Origin: Cheilinus undulatus
Taxonomy: Eukaryota; Chordata; Actinopteri; Labriformes; Labridae
Assembly: GCF_018320785.1 (NCBI RefSeq)
Contig: NC_054872.1
Coordinates: 40,598,551 to 40,662,550, forward strand
DNA: 64,000 nucleotides
Direction: 5' to 3'
The position numbers and the translations under genes are program-made. Under the pieces are notes generated by a model that ran no database searches, was not told the DNA's origin, and saw nothing but the letters and a program-made list of their open reading frames with translations. The stretch's first letter is position 1. Every line of letters starts with the position of its first letter. This document shows positions 25,018-36,523 of the stretch, in pieces.

Positions 25018-26435
25018 AACTTCAATTTTCTGAACAAACAGCATCCTTTGCCTTGGGTGCAAATAAGAGCATATGCAAACATTTCTATCTTACATATCTC
25101 TGTCAGTTTCTGGTGGCACACAGAGCTTTGACAGAGAGTTTAAGGACATTTAGAGGTTATGGCTTTGTAACTCAATCCAGTCTAAGCTGTGCTGCAGACT
25201 GTCTAAACTACCTGCAGGCTGAAAGCTGCTTTGTTCCCAGTGAAAATAAGTCCTGCTGTAAAATGTGAAAACTGAGTATAAGAGAGAAGACTAACAGCCA
25301 CGAATACTCATAACAAACTGGGTCATAACACCAGTCTTAGATCATTAAATATGCTGGAAACATTTAGTCCTTAATTACTTAATAGGTTTGTAAAACATTC
25401 ATTATATTAAGTTGATTAATTATCCTCATTAGTTTCATGACTTCTTCCATTAACAATACCTAAATCTACAGCTATGAATGTTAATTTCATTATGATCATA
25501 GTGGACAATGAAATTGTTCTACATGGTAGATGTGTTCAAAATGTAACACTAGATAAGGAACATAAAAAACAGCCATTGGCCATAACAACAGCTGCTGATT
25601 TTTCAATCAAAGCTGCCACCATGGCTTTGAGACACCCAGGAATCCCAAGGACACCAGAGACTACTTGCATAAGTAATATGCTACCAGCTGATAGTGTGAC
25701 CCATGCCAGACACATACCCATCCTTCTTGCAGACAGTGATGAAACGGAAGTAAATAGTCAGTCCTGAAAAGCCGTGTAGATGCTTTCAGTCCATTGCATA
25801 AGGCTTTTGAGGACTTAAAGACTGCTCTTATTAATACGTCCTTGTCAAAGTAACCCTATAAACTAATATCTTTGCTTCCAATCTCTCTGGCATCCATATT
25901 TCTCATCCATATTAGTTTTGATTATAAGCCTGCACTTTGTTGTGCAGTTTAGCATCTGCTGCCACCCACTGGCTTTTGTGCTAACTGTACCATAACCTAA
26001 GTATATTTCAAAACTGCTATCACAGCATTTGCTGCCATATTGATTCTGTAACACCTGTCGATGCACGTATCAGCAGGAAGTATGTGAAGATAGTTTGCCA
26101 TATTGATGTTCTAAGTACAGGGTGCAGCAGTAAAAGGCCTTAAATGACCATAAACCATCGAATAAAAGCCCAGTCCAATCTAAGGATTCATCTCTTTTAC
26201 TAGCCTGGTGTTGCTGCATGCTTACACATATAAAAGCAGGTCTCAATTAGAGACTCCAGTGCATTAATAGCAGCAAGAAACAAAACAGGATTAATTTTCA
26301 AATCTGTGCAAGGAAGACAGAATAATACAAGTGCATGTACCAGTGTAAGAAAGAGCGTTTAAGATCAGATGGAGATCCCCCTGTGTGTTTGAAGCCACAG
26401 ACAGTGAGCACGGCCTCCCAGTCTCCTGAATAATG
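25018..26435. other. No gene seen; spacer
   Basis: No recognisable coding sequence. A 97-codon open frame at 25474-25767 has no family features or splice context. Confidence 0.4.
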
Positions 26436-26439
26436 ATCT

Positions 26440-27175
26440 GGGTGAAGAAATTTTACCTCAGAATGACGGAAAGGAAGAGGAGGTCAGTATTGGCAAAAAT
26501 GGCATCCATGGGAGAGTTCCAAGTCAAAACAACAGCTGACCAAAAAGAACACAAAGGCTTTTTGAAAGACCATCTTGATGATCCCCAAGACTTTTGGAGA
26601 AATATTCTTTGAACTGAGGAGACAAAAGTTTAACTTTTGGAAGCTGTGTCCTGTTACATCTGGCGTAAAACTAACACACCATTTCATAAAAAGAACATCA
26701 TACTAACAGTCAAACATGGTGGTGGTGGTGGTGTGATGGTCAGGGGCTGCTTTGCTGCTTCAGGACCTGGACCACTTGCCATAACTGATGGAACAATGAA
26801 TTCTGCTCTTTACCAGAAAATCCTGAAGAAGAATATTTGGCCATCAGTCCATGATCTCGAGCTCAAGCACACTTGGGTTACGCAGGAGGGCAATGATCTG
26901 AAACACACCAGTAAAACAAAAGTAAGATTTTTGGAGTCGCTTTGTCAAGTCCAGACTTTGGTGTGGTATGACCTTAAATGCTTTAAAACCCTCTAATATG
27001 GCTGGCTTAACGCAATCCCGCAAAGAGCAGTGGGCCAAAATTCCTCCACAGGGATGTTAAAGACTTATCACCAGTTATTACAAATGCTTGGTTAATTTGT
27101 TCCTGCCAAAGCTGGCACAACCTGTTATTAGGTTTATGGGGCAATGACTTTTTCTCAGGCCAGGTAGGTTTGGGT
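26440..27175 (+). mobile_element. Tc1/mariner fragment, transposase remnant
   Basis: The frame around 26640-26990 encodes Tc1 catalytic-domain motifs: VKHGGGGGVMVRGCFAASG followed by GPLAITDGTMN and YQKILKKNIWPSV. Stops and substitutions interrupt it on both sides. A terminal phrase GGGGCAATGACTTTTTCTCA lies near 27138. Confidence 0.8.
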
Positions 27176-27419
27176 AGTACTGTAGGTCATCTAGAGGCAT
27201 CAGTAGGATGAGCCGTAGGGGCTTTTAAAGATTCTAAGATCAAATATCCCTACCCAAATATGCTCAAGCATTTTTTTCTGCTTGTATAGAACAGTGGACG
27301 GTGTATAGGACGGTGCAGTACTGACTCACTATAATATGCTTTGACCTTGCCCTGTGACCTCCCTGTTTCATTAAATGTGTTGACAAGTGTAACATGCAGG
27401 GTATCTCCTCTGCTTAAAA

Positions 27420-27559
27420 ACAGAACAAGCATGAAGGAGGGCACAGTATGACTGAGAAAAGGAGGAGATTCCTGTTTGAGAGCAGCGGTTTCGTGATTTT
27501 AAAAGACTGACATCTGCTGATGCAAGTGACAGAAGAAACGGAGTCCACATTAACAGAAG
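27420..27559 (+). other. kcne1: Putative untranslated first exon of the KCNE gene
   Basis: Ends at a strong donor (AACAGAAG then GTAAGATT at 27559/27560). It lies 2 kb before the acceptor used by the KCNE coding exon at 29569. Vertebrate KCNE genes usually keep the coding sequence in one exon behind untranslated exons. The 5' boundary is a guess. Confidence 0.35.
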
Positions 27560-28339
27560 GTAAGATTTTCTTTCTTCTGAGCAATGCTTTAACACTGAAT
27601 TAGCCTCTGTAATTATTCACTTTCACTGTCATTGCAGCAAGGTCAGTCCAGGTTAGAGAAAATAAGTGATTCCAGCTGTAAAACTTAAGTTTGTTTTAAG
27701 GAATGAGAGTACAGTCTAACGTGTTGTGTATAACACGTTTAAAAGGTTGAGTGAATTTATGTCAAAATATCAATGATGTGGGTCTTTGATGTGTTGTCTC
27801 ACTCCTGCTTATTATACCTCTTATATTTCATGATTTTTTTCATATACCATAGAGCTCAGCTGGCTCTTGATTTAAGCTGATTATAAATCAAGTCCTTTAA
27901 AAAAAGACACCAGAGGCAAAACAGCACACATGTATAGATTTACCCACACATTAATGTTTATATTTTCCCAGTATTTGCCAGTATTTTCCTTTCTTTTCCT
28001 TTTTTGGTGAATAATCATGATTCATGCCTCAGACTGAGGCATCATACGTCCCTCTGCTGTTTAAGGAGTGCTGTCTCATGTTTATAAATGAAGCTTCTTA
28101 CACCCTTTTAAACATTTTCCTGTAACTGTGTGCTGCTGATATTATCATGCACCCCTGTACTTTAGATTCTGGTTGCAAAGAGGAAAAATGTGTCTATCCT
28201 TTGACAAATTCATTACTCCAACTGTGACTCAGAACTCATGCTTTTCTTATTCATCCAGAATCTCTTAGTTTTGATACTTGGTTATGACAGGACACTTAAA
28301 CATTAATCACACTATAATATACAATTTAAAAGAAAAGTA

Positions 28340-29520
28340 CAAGTGCATCTAAAAGAATCAGAATATTATGAGAAAGTTTCATTTTTTTGTTTGATTTTTT
28401 CAAGAAGGAAAACTTCCATATATTCTAGATTTACAAAATACCAGTCAAAAAAAATGTTTCTTTTGCCCAAATCACTGCATGAATTTGTCATGGCATGGAG
28501 GCGATCAGTCCATGGCACTGCTGGGGTGTTATGAAGCCCAGGTGGCTCTGTAGCAGTCTTCAGCTCGTCTGTTGTCTCTCATCTTCCTCTCGACATTTCC
28601 TCAGAGATTCTATGGGGTTCAGGTCAGATCCGTTGGCTGGCCAATCAGAGTAATACCATGGTCAGGAAATAAGGTTCTGGTAGTTTTGGCTTCACTGTGG
28701 CCAGGTGCCAAGGCCTGCTGGAAAAGAAAATCAGTATCTCCATAAAGCTTCTCAGCAGATGGAAGTATTAAGTGCTCTTAAATCTCCTGGCTGACAGCGT
28801 CGACTCTGCACTTGATAAAGCACAGAGGACCAACAGCAGCAGATGACATGACACCTTAAACCCTCACTGTCTGTGGAAACTGAAAACACTGGACTTCAAG
28901 CACTTTGGATTCTCTTTCCAGGCTCTGGGACCTTCATTTACAAATGAACATCAAAACTGAATTAATCTGATAACAGGACTTTAGACCATTGAGCAACGGT
29001 CCAGATCTCTTTCTCCTTAGCCCGGGTGAGACACTGAAGATATTGTCTGTGGTTCAGGATTGGCTCAACACTTGGAACACAAAATTTGCAGCCAATTTCC
29101 TGGACCCATCTGTGTGTGGTGGCTCTTGGCACACTGACTCCAGCCTCAGTCCACTCCTTGTGAAGCTCCCCTAAGTTCTTGGATCTGCTTTGTTTGACAA
29201 TCCTCTGGCTAAGCTCATCCCTGTTGCTTGTGCGCCTTTTCTTACCACACTTTTCCCTCCAGTCAACTTTCCATAAATCTGCTTTGATACAACCTCTGAG
29301 AACAGACTGCCCTTCCAACAGTGACCTTCTGTGGATTACCCTCCTTGTGGAGGATAACAGTGATTGTCTTCTGGATATCTGTCTAGTCAGTAATCATCAA
29401 AATCAAAACAAGTCATTTTATATGAGACGAATCTAGAATGTGTGGAAATTTGACTTTCTGAAATAAATTCCTCAAAAAATGAACATTTACATTATACTAT
29501 CATTTTACGTGCACCTGTAT
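28340..29520 (-). mobile_element. Tc1/mariner element with N-terminal transposase remnant
   Basis: Bounded by inverted ends ACAAGTGCATCTAAAAG (28340) and ACAGGTGCACGTAAAATG (inverted at 29518). The minus-strand frame 28962-29318 encodes the DNA-binding part of a Tc1 transposase (SNRDELSQRIVKQSRSKNLG, TTHRWVQEIGCK, RAKEKEIWTVAQWSKVLLSD). The catalytic part toward 28.4 kb is eroded. Confidence 0.8.
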
Positions 29521-29602
29521 ATTTTCTAACCTTTTCCTGTCTGCTGATCCAGTCTTCTGTCTCCTCAGTTGCAGTTCCCCAAGTGTCCAGCAGAGGTCAG
29601 AC

Positions 29603-30022
29603 ATGCCACGCATCAACCCCAGCGAGTTGCACTCAGTCCTGCTCTCTCTCCTTCAGCACTGCCTCAACAGCACAGGTGTAGTGTCTCCACAGACAACTCA
29701 GAACTACACTACCCAGGGAACCAGGGTCCAAAATCAGTCTCAGGGCATGGTGTACATCTTCCTGGTGGTCGGCATGTTCAGCTTCTTCACCTGTGGCATC
29801 ATGCTCAGCTACATTCGCTCTAAGAAGCTGGAGAACTCTCAGGATCCGTACCACCAGTACATTGCTCACGACTGGACCAAGGTGGTGACTCCGTCCAGGG
29901 CTGTGGCCGAGGCTCTGCAGAGGGAGGTAGAGAGTCCCAGAGCCGGCAGCAAGGAGCCTGTCATCATCTGTAACCCTTCAACAGTGGAGCCGCTGCAGGA
30001 CAGGGATACAACAAGACTCTAA
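29603..30022 (+). CDS. kcne1: KCNE1-like potassium channel accessory subunit
   Basis: A single-pass membrane protein that assembles with voltage-gated potassium channel alpha subunits (KCNQ1 and relatives) and alters their gating. The 139 residues lie in one coding exon behind an acceptor at 29568/29569 (CTGTCTCCTCAG); the ATG is 34 bases inside. The N-terminal outside part carries N-glycosylation sequons at 22 (NST), 34 (NYT) and 44 (NQS). The membrane segment is about 49-70. The KCNE signature follows directly: [20 protein letters not shown] then [23 protein letters not shown] matches KCNE1 best, while DPYHQYI--DW resembles KCNE2, so an unusual KCNE2 is the alternative. The C terminus ends TTRL, which fits a class I PDZ ligand. 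Lying next to dnajc28 favours a member of the chromosome-21 KCNE1/KCNE2 cluster. Confidence 0.85.
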   Translation: MPRINPSELHSVLLSLLQHCLNSTGVVSPQTTQNYTTQGTRVQNQSQGMVYIFLVVGMFSFFTCGIMLSYIRSKKLENSQDPYHQYIAHDWTKVVTPSRAVAEALQREVESPRAGSKEPVIICNPSTVEPLQDRDTTRL

Positions 30023-31128
30023 AGCATAAAACTCTAACACAAGACTTTATATTACCTTTACTTTATTGTCACATAGCAACTGAAGGTTACAGTGTTTGGT
30101 TTGAATTTCACAGAAACAACTCAACCATAAAAAACTGCATGGTGTTGTTACATTTCCTCTTAGCACATTAATTTCCTTACACTTAACTGTTAAGCAAGCA
30201 TGATTGTCCCAATACAGGTCTCAGTTACAGCTATGACATTCTGAAACTATTTCAGGGTTACTTTGACGACGTTTTAAAAATGACTGAAATTTAAAACATC
30301 TGTATGGAAATGTTGAACAATTGCTGACATTACAGTAAAAGCATCTAATGCAAGTCAAATTGATGTGATTAATTTGGAACTTCATTGAAATCCAATAGTT
30401 TTGGGTGCAAATTCAAGTCATTTTTTATTCAAAAACTTATGATTTTCCTTATATTATATTAAGCCTTTTTGCCTTTATCTGCTCCACTGAGCAGTCTGGT
30501 TCAGTTTGAACCTCTCCTCCATAAGGGTAAGGCGAATCACTTTAAGAACCTCAATCAAGTCTAATTATCCTCTTGATGAAACCATGGATAACCATGAACT
30601 AGATGAATAAGAATCTGCACATTGTATTTTTTAAAATTAAACCCTCCAACATTTAACTTTTTAATTCATATTTATAAATATATTTCAAACTGCCAATATG
30701 ATCTGACAGCCCTTTGTCATGCTGTATTTAACATAAAACTGAATCATAAAACTGACTGTATTTCATATCAAGGTGATAAATGATTAATTTTAGCCTGCTG
30801 GCTAGTTAGCAGCCTGTTTGCTTAGCTAGCCCACTCCAAACTCATCTGCTAAAGCTCACATTTTTAACATACTAGCCTCACATTATGGGCAAAAATATTA
30901 CAGAGGGGAGGACTTTTGCAGGCATGTTAGATATGATGGAGATTCCAGCTGAAATGAAAGGACAGGTGACTCTTCTCTATAACCAAATATATGTGCAATG
31001 GTACTCAAACTTGCCACATTCATTGAAAAAATTGATTTTTTGACAATGTGGAGTACAGAATTGGGTTGGCTAAGTCTGAACAGAAGAACTTGCACTTGGT
31101 AAGAAAAAAAAGTGGGATCAGAGCATAC
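30023..31128. other. Tail-to-tail spacer of kcne1 and dnajc28
   Basis: Holds the 3' untranslated regions of both genes. No other coding sequence is seen. There is a TAGCTAGC-type patch near 30800-30830. Confidence 0.5.
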
Positions 31129-32292
31129 CTAGACTTTCAACCTGAGCATATTCTTCATCCATGACATCAGGCCCTGATTGGTGTTTTTAGGCCTTGTCAC
31201 AGTGTTCGCTCTTCTTTTCTCCTCCTTCCTCCTCTCTCTCTCCTTCTCTCTCTCTCTCTGCTGCTCCAGTCTGTGTTGCTCGGCTCCTTTTACAGCACGT
31301 TCGATCTCTCGTGACAAACTGAAGTGAACCATTTGCATTTTAAGCATAGGTACAACGAGATTATAATTGTCCACCAACTTGTTCAGCTTCACCAGCTCAT
31401 CCTCTACAGATTCACACAGCTGCTCCCATTGGCTGTGCTCTTTTGGTGTCACAGGGTCACCGAGCCTGGCTCTCCCCTCCAATAATCTCTTTCGGATATG
31501 AGCAGTCTTCTCTCTGATGTCACGCTGTGTGACGACCCATGGAGGCTGATAACCGTTGTCTATGAGGATGCGGTTGAGGTTGTGGGTCATTGGATCAGCG
31601 TAAGGATTGTGTTCAAACTTGTTAAGAGGTTTCCCAGCTCCACTCAGGTTCCTGAAGTCTCCTCGGGCCATGGATTCCTGGATCAGATCTTCTACCAGTC
31701 GCTCCACAGCCTGGGTGATTTTGATCTTCCGGCTACGCTGACGCATGTCACGCTCCACCAGCGCCCCCTCTGCCGCAGCTGCCCTCTCATGCTCCCTCTG
31801 ACGGTAGTTCAAAACCTGCTCAGACGCCCTGTCGACACGAATCTGCCGGAACTGGCGCTCACGTTGGCTGGGCGTTCCTGTGCCGACACCGTCGTAGCTG
31901 AGGTAGTGTCTGTGCTGAAGTGCAGTTCCTCTGGACTTATCTTCATCTTCCACTTCTTCCTTCCCGTCAGGTTTCTTAACCTTACTCTGATGAGCTAGCA
32001 CAGCTCGGTAGGCCTCCTCTACTTGAGCAAACAGGCCTGCATCTGCAGTCGGGGCCCCAGAGTCTGGGTGGTAGAGCTTGGCTAGTCGGAGGTAGGCTTC
32101 TTTCACCTGTACAGGACTGCTGCTTCCCTCATCGGGCAGTTGCAGAAGCCTGTAGCTCTCTTGTAGGCTGCGGCTGATCTGGGGACCAGAACTGAGTGCT
32201 CTGAGCAATGGAGACTGTCGAGACAAGATGTGCAGAAAACAGCCATGGTGGAAGTTACCGCGGGCACAGAGAAGGTGGGAGGTGCAACTCAT
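31129..32292 (-). CDS. dnajc28: DnaJ homolog subfamily C member 28
   Basis: A J-domain co-chaperone family member whose partner is unknown; human DNAJC28 is linked to membrane trafficking and mitochondria. The 387 residues sit in one coding exon. Residues 1-40 are basic and lack acids, compatible with a mitochondrial presequence. The J domain runs about 42-100, with the essential HPD at 75-77 (KLYHPDSG). The family-defining DUF1992 block is about 193-265 (AVERLVEDLIQESMARGDF, LSGAGKPL, ILIDNGYQPPWV, then TQRDIREK). The C terminus has a strongly charged helix (about 345-370). The acceptor (TTAAATCTACAG) at 32306 lies 13 bases before the ATG, so the 5' untranslated region is split. A long plus-strand open frame over the same bases is a shadow. 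Confidence 0.95.
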   Translation of the reverse strand: MSCTSHLLCARGNFHHGCFLHILSRQSPLLRALSSGPQISRSLQESYRLLQLPDEGSSSPVQVKEAYLRLAKLYHPDSGAPTADAGLFAQVEEAYRAVLAHQSKVKKPDGKEEVEDEDKSRGTALQHRHYLSYDGVGTGTPSQRERQFRQIRVDRASEQVLNYRQREHERAAAAEGALVERDMRQRSRKIKITQAVERLVEDLIQESMARGDFRNLSGAGKPLNKFEHNPYADPMTHNLNRILIDNGYQPPWVVTQRDIREKTAHIRKRLLEGRARLGDPVTPKEHSQWEQLCESVEDELVKLNKLVDNYNLVVPMLKMQMVHFSLSREIERAVKGAEQHRLEQQREREKERERRKEEKRRANTVTRPKNTNQGLMSWMKNMLRLKV

Positions 32293-33031
32293 TGCTGGCT
32301 GATTCCTGTAGATTTAAAAAGAAAAAGAGACAGGCCATTATTCAGGGAGGTCAGTGGTGCTTGCAGAAGTGAGTACACTCTGTATTTATGCCCTTCCTTA
32401 AGGTTAAACATTTTATTTACAAAACTGGAGTCTGCAAGATGTGAAAAGGGTGCAAGAAAACTGAATAGACATGATCTGAAGTATAAAATGAGCAAGGATG
32501 TGGGCAGATTTACATGAATTAGATAGCATTATTAAGATAGTTTGCATGAACTGGTGCACATGTGCACATGAGGTAAGACATTACCACAGTGAGCTTATAA
32601 CAGTATTTAAGTTTAAAATATTAAAGAGACAGTGCAGTGAATTTTACATAAAGCAGGGATATGGTGCTTGTGAGCTGAAAGTTATTTACATGAATTTTTT
32701 AAAATCTGTTTTTGTCTTAGTTTTACTGAAACAGTTGTGAAACAGGTGTTAAGGTTTAACTAGTGACCGTGTTAACTGACGTCTGGAAATGTTCTAGTTT
32801 CAACAGCTAAAAACACAGAATCTAAAAACCAACCTATGATATAGTTCATTACTGACATAACTACTGCGTATTTTGTCATTTAAAAAAATGTTTTACAGGT
32901 TTAAAGTGCGACAAGCTCGACTGAAAGTAGCCAGTTAACACGGTCACTTATTCAACCATAACACCAGTCCATGAAAAGCTGGAGACGAGTTAACTACGCA
33001 GTGTTTCACTCTGTCAAATTACAATACTTAC

Positions 33032-33330
33032 CTGTTTTAGGTGTGTTTTTTCCCAACGGATCATGCGAATTCACATTAAAACTAACCATTACATGACACA
33101 AAATAAGGTTAAATTTCAGGGCTGGTTCTCTGCTAGCTAAAATATGCTACAACGTACGACGTTAGTAGATATCTTTGAATAATTTACCGCTTTATAACAG
33201 TAAAGGCTAAATGACAATAGCGTCACAAGTTCAGTGTTGTGCACATTAAATAATGCCCCTCTACTTTACACGACCTCCATGTAAATAACAGCCATACCTC
33301 CAACTTCTTCTTCGTCGTCTTTTCCTTATT
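33032..33330 (-). promoter_or_regulatory. dnajc28: Untranslated first exon and promoter region of dnajc28
   Basis: On the minus strand, CTAAAACAG then GTAAGTATTG at 33032/33031 is a near-consensus donor that would splice to the acceptor at 32306. Sequence up to about 33.3 kb is the likely first exon and core promoter. No TATA box or CpG island was recognised. Confidence 0.45.
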
Positions 33331-35626
33331 CATTTCACAGCAGCTGTTTGGTGGTGCTGCCCTCTGTCGGCCAACCTGTAGCCCTACATCCACAACGTCA
33401 AGGAAGATGAGGGCGCCAATGCTGTTTTAAGGTATTTGAATTTGATTGACTTACATTTTGAACATTTAACTTCATTTTCAGAAAAAAAGTTATGGAGGCA
33501 GAAAAGGGCCAAGTAAGAAAAGTATGGGAGTATGCAGTATGAGGAAAATATTTAAAATAGGTTGGGTTTTTAACATCCTTAGATCAAACCCCTATATCAA
33601 AGCTACAGGTCTGCATCAACAGCTGTAGCAGTGGCAGATCATCATTCGCCATGAAACAGAAACTAGTGTTTTCAGGGGCATTGAAAACCTGCTGCCATGA
33701 ATTTTATTAGACACAAGGACAGTGGATGAATAAGAAGTTTTATTTGGGCATGGCTAGATGGCTCTGTGGTGCCCCCTACAAAAATGTCAAAAGTCAGCCT
33801 GCGAGCATGTAAATAAAAAAAAACTTTCCTAAAACTTGCCTGAGTTTTTCTCTGACAATAATCAGATAATTAACGTAAACAATGAGGAGAAAGGCCATCA
33901 ACATCTGATTCCCAAAGAAGAAATTGGCAGGAACCAGCATGCATGGAGGTGCACGGGCCTGTTGAGTACAGACCTTGACTTTCTCTGTTTCCCTGTGGTG
34001 ATAACAATTTCCCAAAATCTTATTAATCTCTTTATCTTGGAATAACAGTGCTGACTCTCCAATAGTAACAAGTTCATTTTTCAAGATCTTCAGAAAAGAC
34101 AGAAATTAACTTCTTCTGAAAAAGGGAAACAAAAAGTAGGGCTGCATGTCCTCCAAGGGCATCTGTAGAACTCTTCTACAAATAATATGGCAAAAAGATA
34201 CAGTAAATATTACTGACATACAGTAAAGCTAAGTGTTGTAAAAAAAAAAAAATCTGATGGTTTTAAATAAAAACATCTAACCAAGTGCATGCATGTTTAC
34301 CCACAATCTAAAGTCAGGTTTTTATATGGTATGTTAAATTCAGCATAGTATCTATCATTATGTATTCTGCTGTTAAATGAACATCTTAGTATTTAAAAGA
34401 TGCTTTTCAGTATGTCTTATCATCATAATTATTTTATTGTTTTTGCACATTTTATCAAAACTATTGAAAGTATATTTTTAGAATAATTTCTCTGTTTTAT
34501 GAGCATTTAATCTTATGTCTGTGCATTAAATTATAACCGTATTACAATGTATTTAATATCTTTTCTCTTATCAATTTTATCCTCCATTTTATAATAACTT
34601 TATCAAATTCATATTGGACTACATCAGTCTCCAAAACATTTTTTTAGAATTCTACCCTCTGACTGTGACTTTTCTCCTCACTTGTACAGGACATTTAGTA
34701 CAGCTGAATATGTCTGAAAGGTGTAAACCAAAGTTTAACTGACTGATATAGGTGACTTTTTTCTGGAAAGCAGAGTCACAATTAATGAGAAATACAAACA
34801 GAGATTTAAAGGAAAATATCAATTACTGTTGTAATGAACCGTTTACAGACATCCAGATAAAACACGGGATATTCAGATTAACACTAAACATAATTGTGAA
34901 GCACCTTTTATAAAAAATAAGAAAATAAGATGTTATATCTGCAAAACAACTAACAAGTAAACAAAAGACATCAAGAGTTTTTAAAATATATAGTGCTTAA
35001 CAAATTTATTAGTATAGCATATTAGTATACTTATATATATGGCAATATAAAAAAATTAAAGTGTAAATTGAACAAACTGGCTAAAATGGAAGGCTTTAAC
35101 TTTTCCTGGCCTCAAAGAAAACAACACAGAAAGAATAAAAACAGAATAATAATCCCTGTATTAGTGGTCAAAACACTTCTCAATCCATTTCAAATGGACA
35201 CCAAAATAAATCACCTTTTCATTTTTACATTGTGGCAGAAAAATCTACAACATGAAATATAAAAAATCAGTTTCACACATGAACATAAAACGTAAACATA
35301 TTAAGTGCAGTATATTATGGAGATATATTTAAAATACTGGAAATGCACATATGTAAGAAAAATAATGCCTCTGTTCTTATTTAGTTTTCTTTTCTTTTTC
35401 TATGATTCAAAATAAAAATAACACATCTGCCCTAAAATTTACTCGTCAACATTTCATATTTAAAGCTTCTCAAGCATCTTCAAGTCTTTTTTAGCATGAA
35501 TCCGGCAGTGGCACACCATAAAACTTCTCTCTATACCATTTTTGCTGTCAAAAGTTTGACTAGTCTAACGTGAATTCTTGATTTCTGAAATGTCAGCTTT
35601 GAATGGTTTTTAGCTGCTTGTTTCCT
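33331..35626. other. No gene seen; very AT-rich spacer
   Basis: No coding sequence recognised. A lone Tc1-type end (ATATAGTGCTTAACAAATTT at 34989) matches the ends of the element at 40.49-41.04 kb. Poly-C of 10-12 bases occurs at about 35680. Confidence 0.5.
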
Positions 35627-36240
35627 AAGGATGGGCACACACGGCAAGATTTTAAGCCCTATTCGAGGCCAGATTTGTCTCCCCCCCCCCCGATTTGTCG
35701 TTGCAAACAATTATTTGTCTGAATAATCCTTGTGTGTGTGGTGTCAATACAATTATTTTACTGCTCCAAATCGTTGCATAGCCTCCCAGACTGTGAATCA
35801 AAAATATCAAACACGTTTGTTATTCATGATTCTAGGTTTAAGTGCCTCCAACGGAGTACCAATGACCAGTGACCAATGAGAGTGAGTGAGTAGCGTTAGC
35901 AGTCGGATCAAACCATAAAAACAACTGTACCTTCATTCCAGCCAGGATTCCATCCTGATTCTTTTCATTGTTTTATGATTTCTGCTGCACCTGTAACGCA
36001 TGCCAGCATAGCCTGTTGTAGAGGGACAGCAAGAAGGAATCAACAGAAATCCATGTTTGTTTGATTTTTTTTATGAAGTCATGAGATCACACCAGGTTCC
36101 TTAAAAGGTCGGCTAGCAGGTGTGCGTTCTGAGGATTAAAGATGAAAAATCGCTTGAAATTGTCATCATGTCTTTGGTCTTTCACGTTTTCAAAATTGGT
36201 TAAGATTTTAAAATCGCCCAGTGTGTGGCCGGCCCAACTT
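35627..36240. mobile_element. MITE immediately downstream of the PYD gene stop codon
   Basis: Ends AAGGATGGGCACACACGGCA and, inverted, AAGTTGGGCCGGCCACACAC share a GGCCAC-ACAC...GATTTTA terminus with the MITE at 41040-41389, so both belong to one family. The 614-base core is non-coding. Its right end is 20 bases from the TGA of the last PYD exon, so the 3' untranslated region of that gene is at least partly this element. Confidence 0.65.
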
Positions 36241-36259
36241 CCCTTTGGATTCAGATTTC

Positions 36260-36523
36260 TCACAACATCTGCACCAGGTCATTCCTGTTTATTCTTCTGA
36301 GAACTTCTTTGGTCAAGTCTGTACATTGTTGGCTGTAGATGCGCAACATCAGATCCACCAGTTCCAACCTGTTTTTGTTCTCAAGTTCACCCGTCGAGAT
36401 GCATGGGAGGCCAGCGAGGACGCCTTTATCCTGAAGGAACCACTTGAACTTCTCGAAGTCTTCCTGGTTCAACTCCTCCAGAGTTTTTAAAAGTATCTCT
36501 CTGTCTGTGGTGATGGTTGCTGC
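36260..36523 (-). CDS. Terminal exon: sixth pyrin domain (PYD6) and stop
   Basis: Acceptor GAATGTATCAG precedes 36523. The exon encodes 87 residues that are one PYD: LLKTLEELNQEDFEKFKWFL (helix 1-2), then LPCISTGELENKNRLELVDL, then LTKEVLRRINRNDLVQML and TGA at 36262-36260. The domain fills the exon to its last residue. This is the position of the CARD in NLRP1 and CARD8, so any FIIND-released C-terminal fragment would carry a PYD. Confidence 0.88.
   Translation of the reverse strand, partial: AATITTDREILLKTLEELNQEDFEKFKWFLQDKGVLAGLPCISTGELENKNRLELVDLMLRIYSQQCTDLTKEVLRRINRNDLVQML

Noticed and set aside
25474-25767. 97-codon plus-strand open frame
   Set aside because: No recognisable domain, signal peptide or splice sites.
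31498-31998. 166-codon plus-strand open frame
   Set aside because: It lies entirely antisense to the dnajc28 coding sequence and has no family features; it is a shadow of that gene.
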